From positions 28,105-92,104 of the forward strand of contig JAEEXQ010000001.1 of NCBI GenBank assembly GCA_016287875.1: a DNA stretch of 64,000 nucleotides, read 5' to 3'. The notes beneath the pieces were generated by a model. The model saw only the letters and a program-made list of their open reading frames with translations, searched no databases and was not told the DNA's origin. This document shows positions 27,719 through 37,131 of this stretch, piece after piece. Every line of letters begins with the position of its first letter. Within the stretch, counting starts at the first letter, position 1. The stretch comes from Bacteroidales bacterium. GTDB taxonomy: Bacteria > Bacteroidota > Bacteroidia > Bacteroidales > UBA932. The position numbers were made by a program, and so were the translations under genes.

Positions 27719-30157
27719 ATGATCAGATTGAAATACATATGCGTCGTTCTGCTGCTGCTCCTCGGCCCTTTGGCGGGTGCACAGCAGGCCGGCAAGGGCA
27801 ACAGGCCTCTCCGCAGGGAGAGCGTCCGCCTGGCCGCCACCAGCACCGATCCCGAGGTCGATTCCCTGATGTTCTCCCGTATGAGGGAGAAGATGGATAA
27901 GATACGCAGGGAGCAGGGCCGTCCCACCGTAGCGCTGGTATTGAGCGGCGGCGGTGCCAAGGGCGTCGCCCACGTCAGCATCATCAAGTATCTCGAAGAG
28001 CAGAAGATACCCGTGGATATGGTGCTCGGCACCAGTATGGGAGGCCTGATCGGCGGCCTTTATGCCCTCGGCTACACTGCCGACGAGCTGGATTCCCTGG
28101 TCCGGGGAATGGAATGGGACAAGGCCCTCTCCGACAAGGTCAGCCAGGACTTCGTCTCCTATAACGTGAAGATGCGCCAGCAGCGCTATCTGATTTCGAT
28201 GCCCTTCCACTATGCCAAGGAGGACTTCGTGGCCAAGGTAGGGGAGGGAGTCATAGCTTCCGCCCGCAGGCAGGGGGTGCATCTCAGCGCCGCCCAGGAA
28301 GAGGATCTCGTGAACGGCGCGGCGGCATCTACCAGTTTCAACAGCCTCCCCGCCGGTTTTGCCTACGGAGTCAACGTCAACAATATAATAGCTTCCAAGA
28401 CGGTGGGATATCAGGATTCCCTGGATTTCTCCACCCTCCCCATACCCTTCTTCTGCGTATCTACCGACATAGTGTCCTGCAAGGCCAAGTACTGGACTTC
28501 GGGCCCCCTGAATACGGCGATGCGCTCCACCATGTCCATCCCCGTGCTGTTCGAGCCGGTGCGCTACAAGGATATGATACTCATCGACGGTGGCACGCGC
28601 AACAACTATCCTACCGATATGGCCAGGGCTATGGGAGCGGATATAATCATTGGCGTGGTGCTGGCGGATGCGGATCTTTCCTATGCCCAGATCAACAACA
28701 TAATGGACCTGGTGATGCAGGTTTCCGATATGCTGGGCCGCGAGGCGTACGTGGGCAATATGCGGCGTTCGGACGTCAGCCTGAGGCCGGATATGACCGG
28801 TTTCGGGATGATGAGTTTCAGCAAGGAGGCTGTGGATTCCATAATGAAGCGCGGATATGATGCCGCGCTGGCCAATGCCGAGGCTCTTGCCCGGGTGAAG
28901 GAAAAGGTCGGGGACCACGAGAAGACCCTTCAGGCTCCCAGGGCCGTGGACATCACGAAAGAAGGCGTGATAATCTCCCAGATACGTTTCAACGGGGTGG
29001 ATGAGGAAGATGCCCGCTATCTTCGCCGGGAAATCCGTATAAAGGAAGGGAACGAAGTGATGGCACCGCAGATAGACGAGGCCGTGTGCAGGCTTTTCTC
29101 GATGGATGCCTTCGAGTCCGTGAACTACACCCTTTCCAAGGATGGGGATGAGTATGTGCTGATATTCAACTGCAACAAGGGCCCGGTGCACAGGATAGGC
29201 GGTGCCGGACGTGGCGATACCGAGGAACTCGTGGCCGCAATGTTGAACGTAGGACTGAACGTGAACAAGCTCCGTGGCTCCCGTCTGGATTTCGAGGGGC
29301 GGGTCGGCAACCGCTCGTATGCTTTGCTCAAGTATTCGTTCACCGCACCTTTGTTCCCCACCTTCAACCTCGAAGGGAAGTGGGGCTCCACCAACGCCAA
29401 GATTCTCAAGGACCAGTTCAATTACCAGAGCGGGTTCCGTACCTTCGCCCTGGACGGTTATTTCTCCGGGATGCGCCTGGAGAATTTCGATTTCCGCGCC
29501 GGCGCGAAATACGAAAGATACAGGGTGGATTCCTGGCTGACCGATTCCGGTAATTCCGTCCCTCTCAGCCAGATGCAGCTCAAGGGCCAGGGCTTCGGAT
29601 CCATCTACTTCAACCTGCGGCACTATACCCTCGACGACCTGTACTTCCCTTCGAAGGGCCTGGACGTAGGAGTGGATTTCCAATATCTTCCCTGGAGCGG
29701 CCGCACCAAGATGCTGGGTATGGATATCAGGACCGTGTTCCCTATGAATCCTTGGCTGTCCCTTCTGCCCGAATTCTATTTCCGTTCCCTCATCGACGCT
29801 TCGAAAGAGAACCTCTTCCACGCCAATTACGTGGGCGGTGCCTTCAGAGGCCGGTATCTCGAGAATCAGATGCCCTTCGCGGGTTTCAACCATATGGTCC
29901 CCGCCAAAGACTTCGCCATGGTGCTCAACCTGGATCTGCGTGCAAGGCTGGCGAAGAACTTCTACACCAGCCTGATCGGGTCCTGCTTCGTGGATGACGA
30001 TGTGCTGCCGACCTCCTTCGCCCAGCTGGCTCCTACCTACCTCGGAGCCGCCCTGGAGCTTGCCTATGACTCATTGGTCGGCCCTGTCCGCGCCCGTCTG
30101 CAGTGGTCTGATTTCCGTGGCTGGAGCGGCTACGTGGGGATAGGTTTTGATTTCTAG
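27719..30157 (+). CDS. Patatin-like phospholipase with C-terminal POTRA/BamA-like beta-barrel
   Basis: ALVLSGGGAKGVAHVSIIKYLEEQKIPVDMVLGTSMGGLIGGLYALG; DGGTRNNYP; C-terminal barrel ending GYVGIGFDF. Confidence 0.93.
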   Translation: MIRLKYICVVLLLLLGPLAGAQQAGKGNRPLRRESVRLAATSTDPEVDSLMFSRMREKMDKIRREQGRPTVALVLSGGGAKGVAHVSIIKYLEEQKIPVDMVLGTSMGGLIGGLYALGYTADELDSLVRGMEWDKALSDKVSQDFVSYNVKMRQQRYLISMPFHYAKEDFVAKVGEGVIASARRQGVHLSAAQEEDLVNGAAASTSFNSLPAGFAYGVNVNNIIASKTVGYQDSLDFSTLPIPFFCVSTDIVSCKAKYWTSGPLNTAMRSTMSIPVLFEPVRYKDMILIDGGTRNNYPTDMARAMGADIIIGVVLADADLSYAQINNIMDLVMQVSDMLGREAYVGNMRRSDVSLRPDMTGFGMMSFSKEAVDSIMKRGYDAALANAEALARVKEKVGDHEKTLQAPRAVDITKEGVIISQIRFNGVDEEDARYLRREIRIKEGNEVMAPQIDEAVCRLFSMDAFESVNYTLSKDGDEYVLIFNCNKGPVHRIGGAGRGDTEELVAAMLNVGLNVNKLRGSRLDFEGRVGNRSYALLKYSFTAPLFPTFNLEGKWGSTNAKILKDQFNYQSGFRTFALDGYFSGMRLENFDFRAGAKYERYRVDSWLTDSGNSVPLSQMQLKGQGFGSIYFNLRHYTLDDLYFPSKGLDVGVDFQYLPWSGRTKMLGMDIRTVFPMNPWLSLLPEFYFRSLIDASKENLFHANYVGGAFRGRYLENQMPFAGFNHMVPAKDFAMVLNLDLRARLAKNFYTSLIGSCFVDDDVLPTSFAQLAPTYLGAALELAYDSLVGPVRARLQWSDFRGWSGYVGIGFDF

Positions 30158-30160
30158 GAT

Positions 30161-30610
30161 ATGAATGAAGTTCTGGATAAACTTGAGGCCCTTTGCGCCA
30201 AGCGCGAATATTGCGTGTCCGATATCCGCCGCAAGGCCATCGAGCGCCTGGATGGCGACCGGCAGGCTGCCGAAGAGCTGGTGCAGTCGCTTATCGGGAA
30301 CAAGTTCGTTGATGATGCGCGCTATGCTTCTGCTTTCGCCCGCGAGAAGTCTGGTCTGCAGGGCTGGGGCCCCATCAAGATCCGTTTCCAGTTGCGTGCC
30401 AAGGGGATTTCCGACAGCATCATCACCGAGGCCTTGTCCGAAATCGACGGCACCAAAGCCCGCACCCGTCTCGAGAAGCTTCTCGAGAACAAATGGCGTT
30501 CCCTTTCGGACGACCCTCAAGGCCGCCTCAAACTGATCAAATTCGCCCTCTCCCGCGGCTACGAGTACGAAGACACCGAACCCCTGATCAAACGCATTAC
30601 CTCCGCCTAG
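30161..30610 (+). CDS. recX: Regulatory protein RecX
   Basis: SDIRRKAIERL...LIGNKFVDDARYASAFAREKSGLQGWGPIKIRFQLRAKGISDSII. Confidence 0.9.
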   Translation: MNEVLDKLEALCAKREYCVSDIRRKAIERLDGDRQAAEELVQSLIGNKFVDDARYASAFAREKSGLQGWGPIKIRFQLRAKGISDSIITEALSEIDGTKARTRLEKLLENKWRSLSDDPQGRLKLIKFALSRGYEYEDTEPLIKRITSA

Positions 30611-30633
30611 GTATTTTCTTCCGGCCGGTGAGT

Positions 30634-30771
30634 CCAGCCCCTGGCGGGACTCCGCTCCCTTCGGTCGCTCCGGCCCCTCCCAGCGTTTCCTGCGTGGTCT
30701 GCGACCACTTGTCTCCGCCGGGCCCCTCCCCCTATACCTGTCCGTGGGTGGACAGGCCCGCCAGGGGCTGG
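30634..30771. repeat. Structured palindromic element in recX-pdxA gap
   Basis: Perfect 15-bp arms CCAGCCCCTGGCGGG (30634-30648) / CCCGCCAGGGGCTGG (30757-30771), extended by CGGCCGG..GAG / CTC..CCGGCCG. Confidence 0.85.
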
Positions 30772-30855
30772 CTCCCGGCCGTATGGTCCACCGCGGCAGG
30801 AAAAGCCGCGGTGAGGGCAGGCGCACCCCGGGGGGCGTGGTTGGGCGGAAACGAG

Positions 30856-30963
30856 CGTGCTGCGTAAGTTGCTGAGAGACAGTAGATTACTTAATCAAGG
30901 CTGCTTCAAATCGAGCAGCCCTGATTGCGTAACGCGCTGAAGGACAGCTGTTTACGCAGCACG
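30856..30963. repeat. Nested inverted/direct repeat element in recX-pdxA gap
   Basis: CGTGCTGCGTAA (30856-30867) / TTACGCAGCACG (30952-30963); inner AATCAAGGCTGCT/AGCAGCCCTGATT; direct repeat TGCGTAAnnnGCTGAnnGACAGnnnnTTAC starting at 30861 and 30926. Confidence 0.85.
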
Positions 30964-31132
30964 GTCAAAACGCCAGGCTTTACCTTTCGGGAAATGTCCA
31001 CCCCGTCGCGGAAGAAACCGCCGGACAATCTGCCCGGACGTTAGAATAACAGCAGTGCGGGCAGAAATATGCCGGAAAATCTGCCTAGACTGGAAATACC
31101 GCGGCGAGCGAAAGCCTAGCGGACGGGGAATG

Positions 31133-31170
31133 CAGGTACCGGGCCCCTTTTTCTTTGGGGCCCGGACCTG
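31133..31170. other. Strong GC hairpin (possible terminator)
   Basis: CAGGTACCGGGCCCC-TTTTTCTTT-GGGGCCCGGACCTG. Confidence 0.6.
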
Positions 31171-31232
31171 CCCTTTCCCCGCCGCGGAAGGAAAAGCCGC
31201 GGTGTGGCGTCAGCGGGGATTCGAAAACGACT

Positions 31233-32321
31233 TTAGGCTATCTGGGGACGGCCAGGACGGGAAGGCTTTTCTTCGTCGAGGGACTTCTGCTCGGGCATCT
31301 TGCCCTCCTGCATACTCTTCCACGCTTTGCGGTGCTCCCAGATGTCGATAGCGGCAAAGATGGCAGCACGCATAGAGCGGGGATCCGCTTCGTCGCGGCC
31401 CGCAAGCTCGAAAGCAGTGCCGTGGTCGGGGGAAGTACGCACTACGGGAAGGCCGGCGGTATAGTTCACGCCGTCCTCGAAAGCGATGGCCTTGAACGGG
31501 GCGAGGCCCTGGTCGTGATACATCGCAAGCGTAGCATCGAACTGCTCGTAGTGACCCATTCCGAAATAACCGTCAGGGGAGAAAGGCCCGAAAGCCATTA
31601 TACCCTCCTGGGTGGCCCTGCGTATGGCGGGGATTATGATCTCCTGCTCTTCGGTGCCCAGCAGCCCGCTGTCGCCGCTGTGGGGATTGAGGCTGAGCAC
31701 GCCTATCCTGGGGTTGCCTATGCCGAAATCCTGCTCCAGCGACTGCTTCATCAGGCGGAGCTTGCTCACTATCTTATCCTCGGAGATAGAGGAGGGAACG
31801 TCCTTGAGGGGGATGTGCCCTGTAACGACACCGACTTTCAGGCGCTCGCTTATCATAAGCATGGTCACGTCCTTCACGCCGAAGGCCTCCTGGAGGAACT
31901 CGGTATGGCCGGGGAAACCGAAGCCCTCGGCCACTATGGCTTTCTTGTTGATGGGGCCCGTCACCAGCACGTCGATGGTGCCGGCCTTGAGGTCGCGCAC
32001 CGCCCATTCGAGCGCGGTGATTGCAGCTTTGGCGGAATCGGCGGTGGCTCCGCCCGGTTCGGCGAACACGTTGTCGGGCAGGCATCCCACAATGTTGACC
32101 CTCTTCTCGTGAGCTTCCGCTGCCGAAGAAATGGCATTGGTGTCCATCTGCTCGATTTCGGGGATGGATTTGCGGTAGAAGCTGAATATTTTGCTCGACC
32201 CGTAAACCACGGGGGTGAGCATATCTAGGATGCGGGGGTCGCTGAGTGCCTTGATGATTACTTCGTAACCAATTCCGTTGCTGTCGCCCTGGGTGATACC
32301 CACTACAAGTTTGTGTTTCAT
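31233..32321 (-). CDS. pdxA: 4-hydroxythreonine-4-phosphate dehydrogenase
   Basis: GITQGDSNGIGYEVIIKAL, VTGPINKKAI, LSLNPHSGDSGLLGTEE, LPVVRTSPDHGTAFELAG. Confidence 0.96.
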   Translation of the reverse strand: MKHKLVVGITQGDSNGIGYEVIIKALSDPRILDMLTPVVYGSSKIFSFYRKSIPEIEQMDTNAISSAAEAHEKRVNIVGCLPDNVFAEPGGATADSAKAAITALEWAVRDLKAGTIDVLVTGPINKKAIVAEGFGFPGHTEFLQEAFGVKDVTMLMISERLKVGVVTGHIPLKDVPSSISEDKIVSKLRLMKQSLEQDFGIGNPRIGVLSLNPHSGDSGLLGTEEQEIIIPAIRRATQEGIMAFGPFSPDGYFGMGHYEQFDATLAMYHDQGLAPFKAIAFEDGVNYTAGLPVVRTSPDHGTAFELAGRDEADPRSMRAAIFAAIDIWEHRKAWKSMQEGKMPEQKSLDEEKPSRPGRPQIA

Positions 32322-32803
32322 ATATCCAATGTGTTTTCTTCTTCGTTGACATAACCCTCGTCCTGGGGGAGGGGACTCTTGCCGTAGGCTGCCACCGCAA
32401 GGCGGTCGCAGCGCTCGTTCTCAGGATGCCCCGCGTGCCCTTTCAGCCAGTGGAAGTGCACGTTGTGCTTCCTGTACAAGGGCACGAAACGCAGCCACAG
32501 GTCCTGGTTCTTCTTTTTCTTGAAGCCCGTGGCGAGCCAGTTGTCGAGCCACTTTTCCTCGACTGCCTTCACCACGTAGGAAGAATCGCTCCACACCTCC
32601 ACGTCGGCCTTCTCCCATTTGATGGCTTCCAGCCCCATTATCACCGCAAGCAGTTCCATCCGGTTGTTGGTAGTGCGGGCAAAGCCTCCGGAAAGCTCCT
32701 TGCGAAGATTTCCGCAGATCAGTACTGCGCCCCATCCGCCGGGCCCGGGGTTTCCGCTGGCCGCTCCGTCGGTGTAGAGGTATATGGTCTCTTTTCGTGC
32801 CAT
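32318..32803 (-). CDS. rnhA: Ribonuclease HI
   Basis: IYLYTDGAASGNPGPGGWGAVL, TNNRMELLAVIMGLEAI, SDSSYVVKAV, HWLKGHAGHPENERCDRLA. Confidence 0.97.
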   Translation of the reverse strand: MARKETIYLYTDGAASGNPGPGGWGAVLICGNLRKELSGGFARTTNNRMELLAVIMGLEAIKWEKADVEVWSDSSYVVKAVEEKWLDNWLATGFKKKKNQDLWLRFVPLYRKHNVHFHWLKGHAGHPENERCDRLAVAAYGKSPLPQDEGYVNEEENTLDI

Positions 32804-32834
32804 TTTCAACAAAAATAACTATTTTTGTAAGATT

Positions 32835-33734
32835 ATGAATGATAAAAAGCTCAATATTCTCGTAACAGGTGCCAACGGACAGCTTGGAAGATGCCTCCGC
32901 GATGAGAGCCGCGGCAGCCGGAACCGCTACATCTTTACTGACGTAAGCGAGCTGCCCGGGCTGGAAACCACGTACCTGGACGTATGCAACGGCGATGCTC
33001 TCGACATAGTCGCCGATTCCGAGAATGTTGACGTCATAATCAACTGCGCAGGCTATACCAACGTGGACAGGGCCGAGGATGAGACACATCTCGCCGACCT
33101 GCTTAACCACGTGGCCGCGGCCAACCTTGCCGCCACCGCCCGCCGGAGGGGTGCAACCCTGATCCACATTTCCACCGACTACGTGTTCGGCGGAGATTCC
33201 TGCACTCCCATAAAGGAAGATGCGGCCCCGGCCCCCCTGGGGGTGTACGGCGCCACCAAGCTGGCAGGGGAGGATGCGGTAAGGGCTTCTGCCTGCCGCT
33301 ATATCATTATCCGCACTGCCTGGATGTATTCCGCGTACGGGAAGAACTTCTTCAAGACTATGCTGAGCCTGACTGCATCCCATCCTTCCATAAAGGTGGT
33401 CTGCGACCAGACGGGCACTCCCACCTACGCTCCCGACCTGGCCCGTTTCATAGTGGGAATCATCGACGGGGGCAAACTCGGCCATACCGGCTTATACAAC
33501 TATACGGGAGAAGGAGTCTGCAGCTGGTACGACTTCGCGCACGCCATCTGCAAGCGCGCCGGCAACAAGTGCCAGGTGAATCCCTGCCGCAGCGAGGATT
33601 ATCCCACCAGAGCCCGCCGGCCCCATTATTCTGTGCTGGACAAGAGCCTGGTAAAATCCGTCTTCGGAGTCTCCATCCCACATTGGACCGATTCCCTGGA
33701 CAAATGTTTTCAAGAACTGGATAATGACAATTGA
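32835..33734 (+). CDS. rfbD: dTDP-4-dehydrorhamnose reductase
   Basis: NILVTGANGQLGRCLRDES, INCAGYTNVDRAEDE, HISTDYVFGGD, YGATKLAGED. Confidence 0.96.
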   Translation: MNDKKLNILVTGANGQLGRCLRDESRGSRNRYIFTDVSELPGLETTYLDVCNGDALDIVADSENVDVIINCAGYTNVDRAEDETHLADLLNHVAAANLAATARRRGATLIHISTDYVFGGDSCTPIKEDAAPAPLGVYGATKLAGEDAVRASACRYIIIRTAWMYSAYGKNFFKTMLSLTASHPSIKVVCDQTGTPTYAPDLARFIVGIIDGGKLGHTGLYNYTGEGVCSWYDFAHAICKRAGNKCQVNPCRSEDYPTRARRPHYSVLDKSLVKSVFGVSIPHWTDSLDKCFQELDNDN

Positions 33735-34302
33735 GCGTACCTCCATATCTGACGTAGTGATACTGCATCCCCGCATTTTCGAGGATGCAAGGGGCTATTT
33801 CTTCGAGTCTTTCAACGAGAAGGAATTCGCCTCGCTGCTGTATCCCGTGCACTTCGTGCAGGACAATGAAAGCAAATCCTGTCACGGAGTGGTCCGGGGG
33901 CTCCACTACCAGAAGGGAGATAGCGCCCAAGGTAAGTTGGTACGTGTAATAAAAGGAGAAGTTCTCGACATCGCCGTAGATATCCGCGTCGGCAGCCCCA
34001 CTTTCGGCAAGTGGGTGGGCGTCAGGCTCTCGGAGCAGAACGCCTCGCAGCTGTTCATCCCCCGCGGATTCGCCCACGGATTCTGCGTGCTGAGCGAGGA
34101 AGCGGTGTTCCAGTACAAGTGCGACCGTTTCTACGACCCTGCGGCCGAAGGAGCAATAGCCTGGGACGATCCCGACCTGGCTGTCGATTGGGGCATTCCC
34201 GCCAAGGATGTGCTGCTTTCCGAAAAGGACAGACATCACAGGAGGCTCAGGGACATCCCCGCGGGAGAACTTTTCGAATACGGTAAGGATTTATATCGAT
34301 GA
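33724..34302 (+). CDS. rfbC: dTDP-4-dehydrorhamnose 3,5-epimerase
   Basis: DARGYFFESFNEKEF, FVQDNESKSCHGVVRGLHYQ, IPRGFAHGFCVLSEEAVFQYKC. Confidence 0.97.
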   Translation: MTIERTSISDVVILHPRIFEDARGYFFESFNEKEFASLLYPVHFVQDNESKSCHGVVRGLHYQKGDSAQGKLVRVIKGEVLDIAVDIRVGSPTFGKWVGVRLSEQNASQLFIPRGFAHGFCVLSEEAVFQYKCDRFYDPAAEGAIAWDDPDLAVDWGIPAKDVLLSEKDRHHRRLRDIPAGELFEYGKDLYR

Positions 34303-35129
34303 AAAAAGTCGCTATTCAAGGGTATTCCGGCTGTTTCCACGAAGAGGCCGCAAGGCGTTTCTATGCCGGCATAGGCGAGGACGCGCTCCAGATTGTGGAG
34401 TGCGACACCTTCGACGGACTGTACACGGCAATGGCTTCGCATAAGGCGGATTCCGCCGTGATGGCAATCGAGAATACCGTTTCCGGCGGACTCCTCCCTA
34501 ACTTCGACCTGCTGCGCAAGAATCCGCAGCGCATCAAGGGAGAGGTCTTCCTGCGCATAGAGCAGAACCTTATGGCCCTGCCAGGCCAGAAGCTGGAGGA
34601 CATCAAGGAGGTCCGCACCCACTATATGGCCATCAACCAGACCCGCGAGTTCTTCAAGGACTGGCCCGGAATCCGTCTGGTGGAGTCGGAAGATACCGCA
34701 AAGTCGGCCGCCCAGGTCGCAGGGGAGAAGCTGGAGGGAGTGGGCGCAGTGGCATCCAAACTGGCGGCCCAGCTCTATGGCCTGGAGATTCTCGCCCCCG
34801 GCATAGAGACCTACAAGCAGAATTTCACCCGTTTCCTGATAATGGATCCGGATCTCGCCGTGCAGGAGAAGGATATAGACAAAGCCTCCCTTTGTTTCAC
34901 CCTGCCCCATACTCCGGGATCCCTGGCCCACATACTTACCATACTCTCGTTCTACGAGATGAACCTCACCCGCATCCAGTCCCTGCCCATCCCCGGGAAG
35001 GAATGGCAGTACTTCTTCTACGCCGACATAAAGTTCGCATCCTACGGAAGATACCAGCAGGCCCTTGCAGCAGTGAGGCCCCTTATAGATGAATTCCAGA
35101 TACTGGGAGAATATAAATCCGCCCTATGA
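34299..35129 (+). CDS. pheA: Prephenate dehydratase
   Basis: VAIQGYSGCFHEEAARRF, AIENTVSGGLLPNFDLL, C-terminal ACT domain LTRIQSLPIPGKEWQYFFYADI. Confidence 0.95.
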   Translation: MKKVAIQGYSGCFHEEAARRFYAGIGEDALQIVECDTFDGLYTAMASHKADSAVMAIENTVSGGLLPNFDLLRKNPQRIKGEVFLRIEQNLMALPGQKLEDIKEVRTHYMAINQTREFFKDWPGIRLVESEDTAKSAAQVAGEKLEGVGAVASKLAAQLYGLEILAPGIETYKQNFTRFLIMDPDLAVQEKDIDKASLCFTLPHTPGSLAHILTILSFYEMNLTRIQSLPIPGKEWQYFFYADIKFASYGRYQQALAAVRPLIDEFQILGEYKSAL

Positions 35130-36289
35130 TCATACAAGCAGCCCGACGTACCGAGAGCGTCAAAGAGTACTATTTCTCGAAGAAGAACCGCGAAATCGCC
35201 GAATTGAATGCCGATGGCAGGACCGAACCCATCATCAACCTGGGCATAGGTTCCCCTGACGGACGTCCTCCGCAGGCCGCCATCGACGAGCTCTGTGCCA
35301 CCGCAGTCCAGAACGGAGTGCACGCCTACCAGAGCTACACCGGTATCCCCGAACTCCGCAAGGCATTCGCCGGATGGTACGACCGCTGGTATGGGGTTGA
35401 ACTGGATCCTGCCAAGGAAATCCAGCCCCTGACCGGTTCCAAGGAAGGAATACTCATCACCTCCCTCGCCTTCCTGAACAAAGGCGACAAGGTGCTGGTC
35501 CCGGATCCGGGCTATCCTACCTACAGCTCCGCCGCCCGTCTTTGCGAGGCGGAGATAGTCTATTACGACCTGGTGGAATCCCGCGGCTGGCAGCCTGACC
35601 TGGAGGCCCTGGAAGCATCCGACCTTAGCGGAGTGAAGATGATGTGGACCAACTATCCCAATATGCCCACGGGCGCGCCGGCCGATCCCGGACTCTACGA
35701 GAAACTGGTGGACTTCGGCCGCAGGCACGGAATACTTATCTGCAACGACAATCCCTATAGTTTCATACTGACCGAGAACCATTATTCCATACTTTCGGTG
35801 CCCGGCGCAAAGGACTGCTGCCTGGAACTCAACTCGCTCAGCAAGGCCCACAACATGGCCGGCTGGCGTCTGGGAATGGTCGCGTCCTCGGCAGATGTAA
35901 TCTACGAAATACTCAAGGTGAAGAGCCAGCTCGACTCCGGCATCTTCCGTCCCCTCCAGCTCGCGGCCGTGGAGGCCCTGGCCCAGGGTCCGGAATGGTT
36001 CAAGGAGCTGAACGCCGAATATGAGCGCAGGCGCGTGGCGGCCGGGAAGCTTTTCGATGCCCTAGGAATCAAGTACAATCCTGCATCGCAAGGCCTCTTC
36101 CTCTGGGGAAAGGTCCCGGAAGGAGTCGATCCTGTGGCCCTTTCCGACAAGCTCCTGCACGAGGCCGGAGTGTTCATCACCCCCGGTTTCATCTTCGGAC
36201 ATAATGGCGAAAAATATATGCGCGTGTCGCTCTGCGCAACCGTAGAAAAGCTTGGCAGGGCGCTCGAAAAAATAAAAGCAGTGATATGA
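35126..36289 (+). CDS. PLP-dependent class I/II aminotransferase
   Basis: INLGIGSPDGRPPQAAIDEL, PLTGSKEGILITSLAFLNKGDKVLVPDPGYPTY, NSLSKAHNMAGWRLGM. Confidence 0.93.
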   Translation: MIIQAARRTESVKEYYFSKKNREIAELNADGRTEPIINLGIGSPDGRPPQAAIDELCATAVQNGVHAYQSYTGIPELRKAFAGWYDRWYGVELDPAKEIQPLTGSKEGILITSLAFLNKGDKVLVPDPGYPTYSSAARLCEAEIVYYDLVESRGWQPDLEALEASDLSGVKMMWTNYPNMPTGAPADPGLYEKLVDFGRRHGILICNDNPYSFILTENHYSILSVPGAKDCCLELNSLSKAHNMAGWRLGMVASSADVIYEILKVKSQLDSGIFRPLQLAAVEALAQGPEWFKELNAEYERRRVAAGKLFDALGIKYNPASQGLFLWGKVPEGVDPVALSDKLLHEAGVFITPGFIFGHNGEKYMRVSLCATVEKLGRALEKIKAVI

Positions 36290-37131
36290 ATGTAGGTATA
36301 GTAGGTCTCGGACTGATCGGCGGTTCAATGGCCATCGACCTCAAGGCGCGGGGCTTCGCTTCGCGGGTGATAGGCGTCGAGAACGAGAAAGTGAACGCCG
36401 CAGCCGCCATGAAGATTGGCCTCGCAGATGAAATACTTCCTCTCGAGGAGTGCGTGGCTGCGGCGGACATACTGGTGCTGGCCGTGCCGGTAGATGCCGC
36501 AACGCGCCTGCTGCCCCGGGTACTGGATATGATCGCCGGTACGGAAAAGATTGTCATAGACGTATGTTCCGTCAAGCAGAGTATGTGCCAGGTGGCTTAC
36601 GGCCATAAGGGCAGGGACAGGTATGTCGCCACCCATCCTATGGCTGGTACGGAGTATTCCGGACCTTGGGCCGCGATGCCCGGTCTCTTCGATTCCCGCG
36701 CCTGCATTTTCTGCGATGTCGAGGAATCCTCTCCCAAGGCCGTACGCGAGATAGAGCGCCTCTACGATGCCCTGAATATGCGCGTCACCTATATGCGCAG
36801 CGATGCTCACGATATGCACGTAGCATATGTCTCGCACATATCCCACATTACTTCCTTCGCCCTTGCACTTACCGTACTGGACAAGGAAAAGGACGAGAAG
36901 CATATATTCGACCTGGCTTCCGGAGGTTTTTCCTCCACGGTCCGTCTTGCCAAGAGCAGCGCCGATATGTGGGTGCCCATCCTGGCGATGAATCGCGACA
37001 ACGTGCTCAGGGTTATCGATACCTACATCGAAAAGATGAAGGAGTTCCGCGATGCTATCGACGCCTACGATTCGGATAAGATTCGGGAACTTATAGACGA
37101 AGGAAACAAGATTAAGAGAATAATACGATAA
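36286..37131 (+). CDS. tyrA: Prephenate dehydrogenase
   Basis: MNVGIVGLGLIGGSMAIDLKARG, DVCSVKQSM, THPMAGTEYSGPWAAMPGLF. Confidence 0.95.
   Translation: MNVGIVGLGLIGGSMAIDLKARGFASRVIGVENEKVNAAAAMKIGLADEILPLEECVAAADILVLAVPVDAATRLLPRVLDMIAGTEKIVIDVCSVKQSMCQVAYGHKGRDRYVATHPMAGTEYSGPWAAMPGLFDSRACIFCDVEESSPKAVREIERLYDALNMRVTYMRSDAHDMHVAYVSHISHITSFALALTVLDKEKDEKHIFDLASGGFSSTVRLAKSSADMWVPILAMNRDNVLRVIDTYIEKMKEFRDAIDAYDSDKIRELIDEGNKIKRIIR

Noticed and set aside
27713-29893. 726-aa minus-strand ORF antisense to the patatin/BamA gene
   Set aside because: Mirror-frame artefact of a high-GC coding strand; no recognisable domains, while the plus strand has clear patatin motifs.
30790-30867. Plus-strand ORF 30493-30867 across the recX end and intergenic block
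   Set aside because: Overlaps recX out of frame and translates palindromic DNA into Pro/Arg-rich sequence; no support as a gene.
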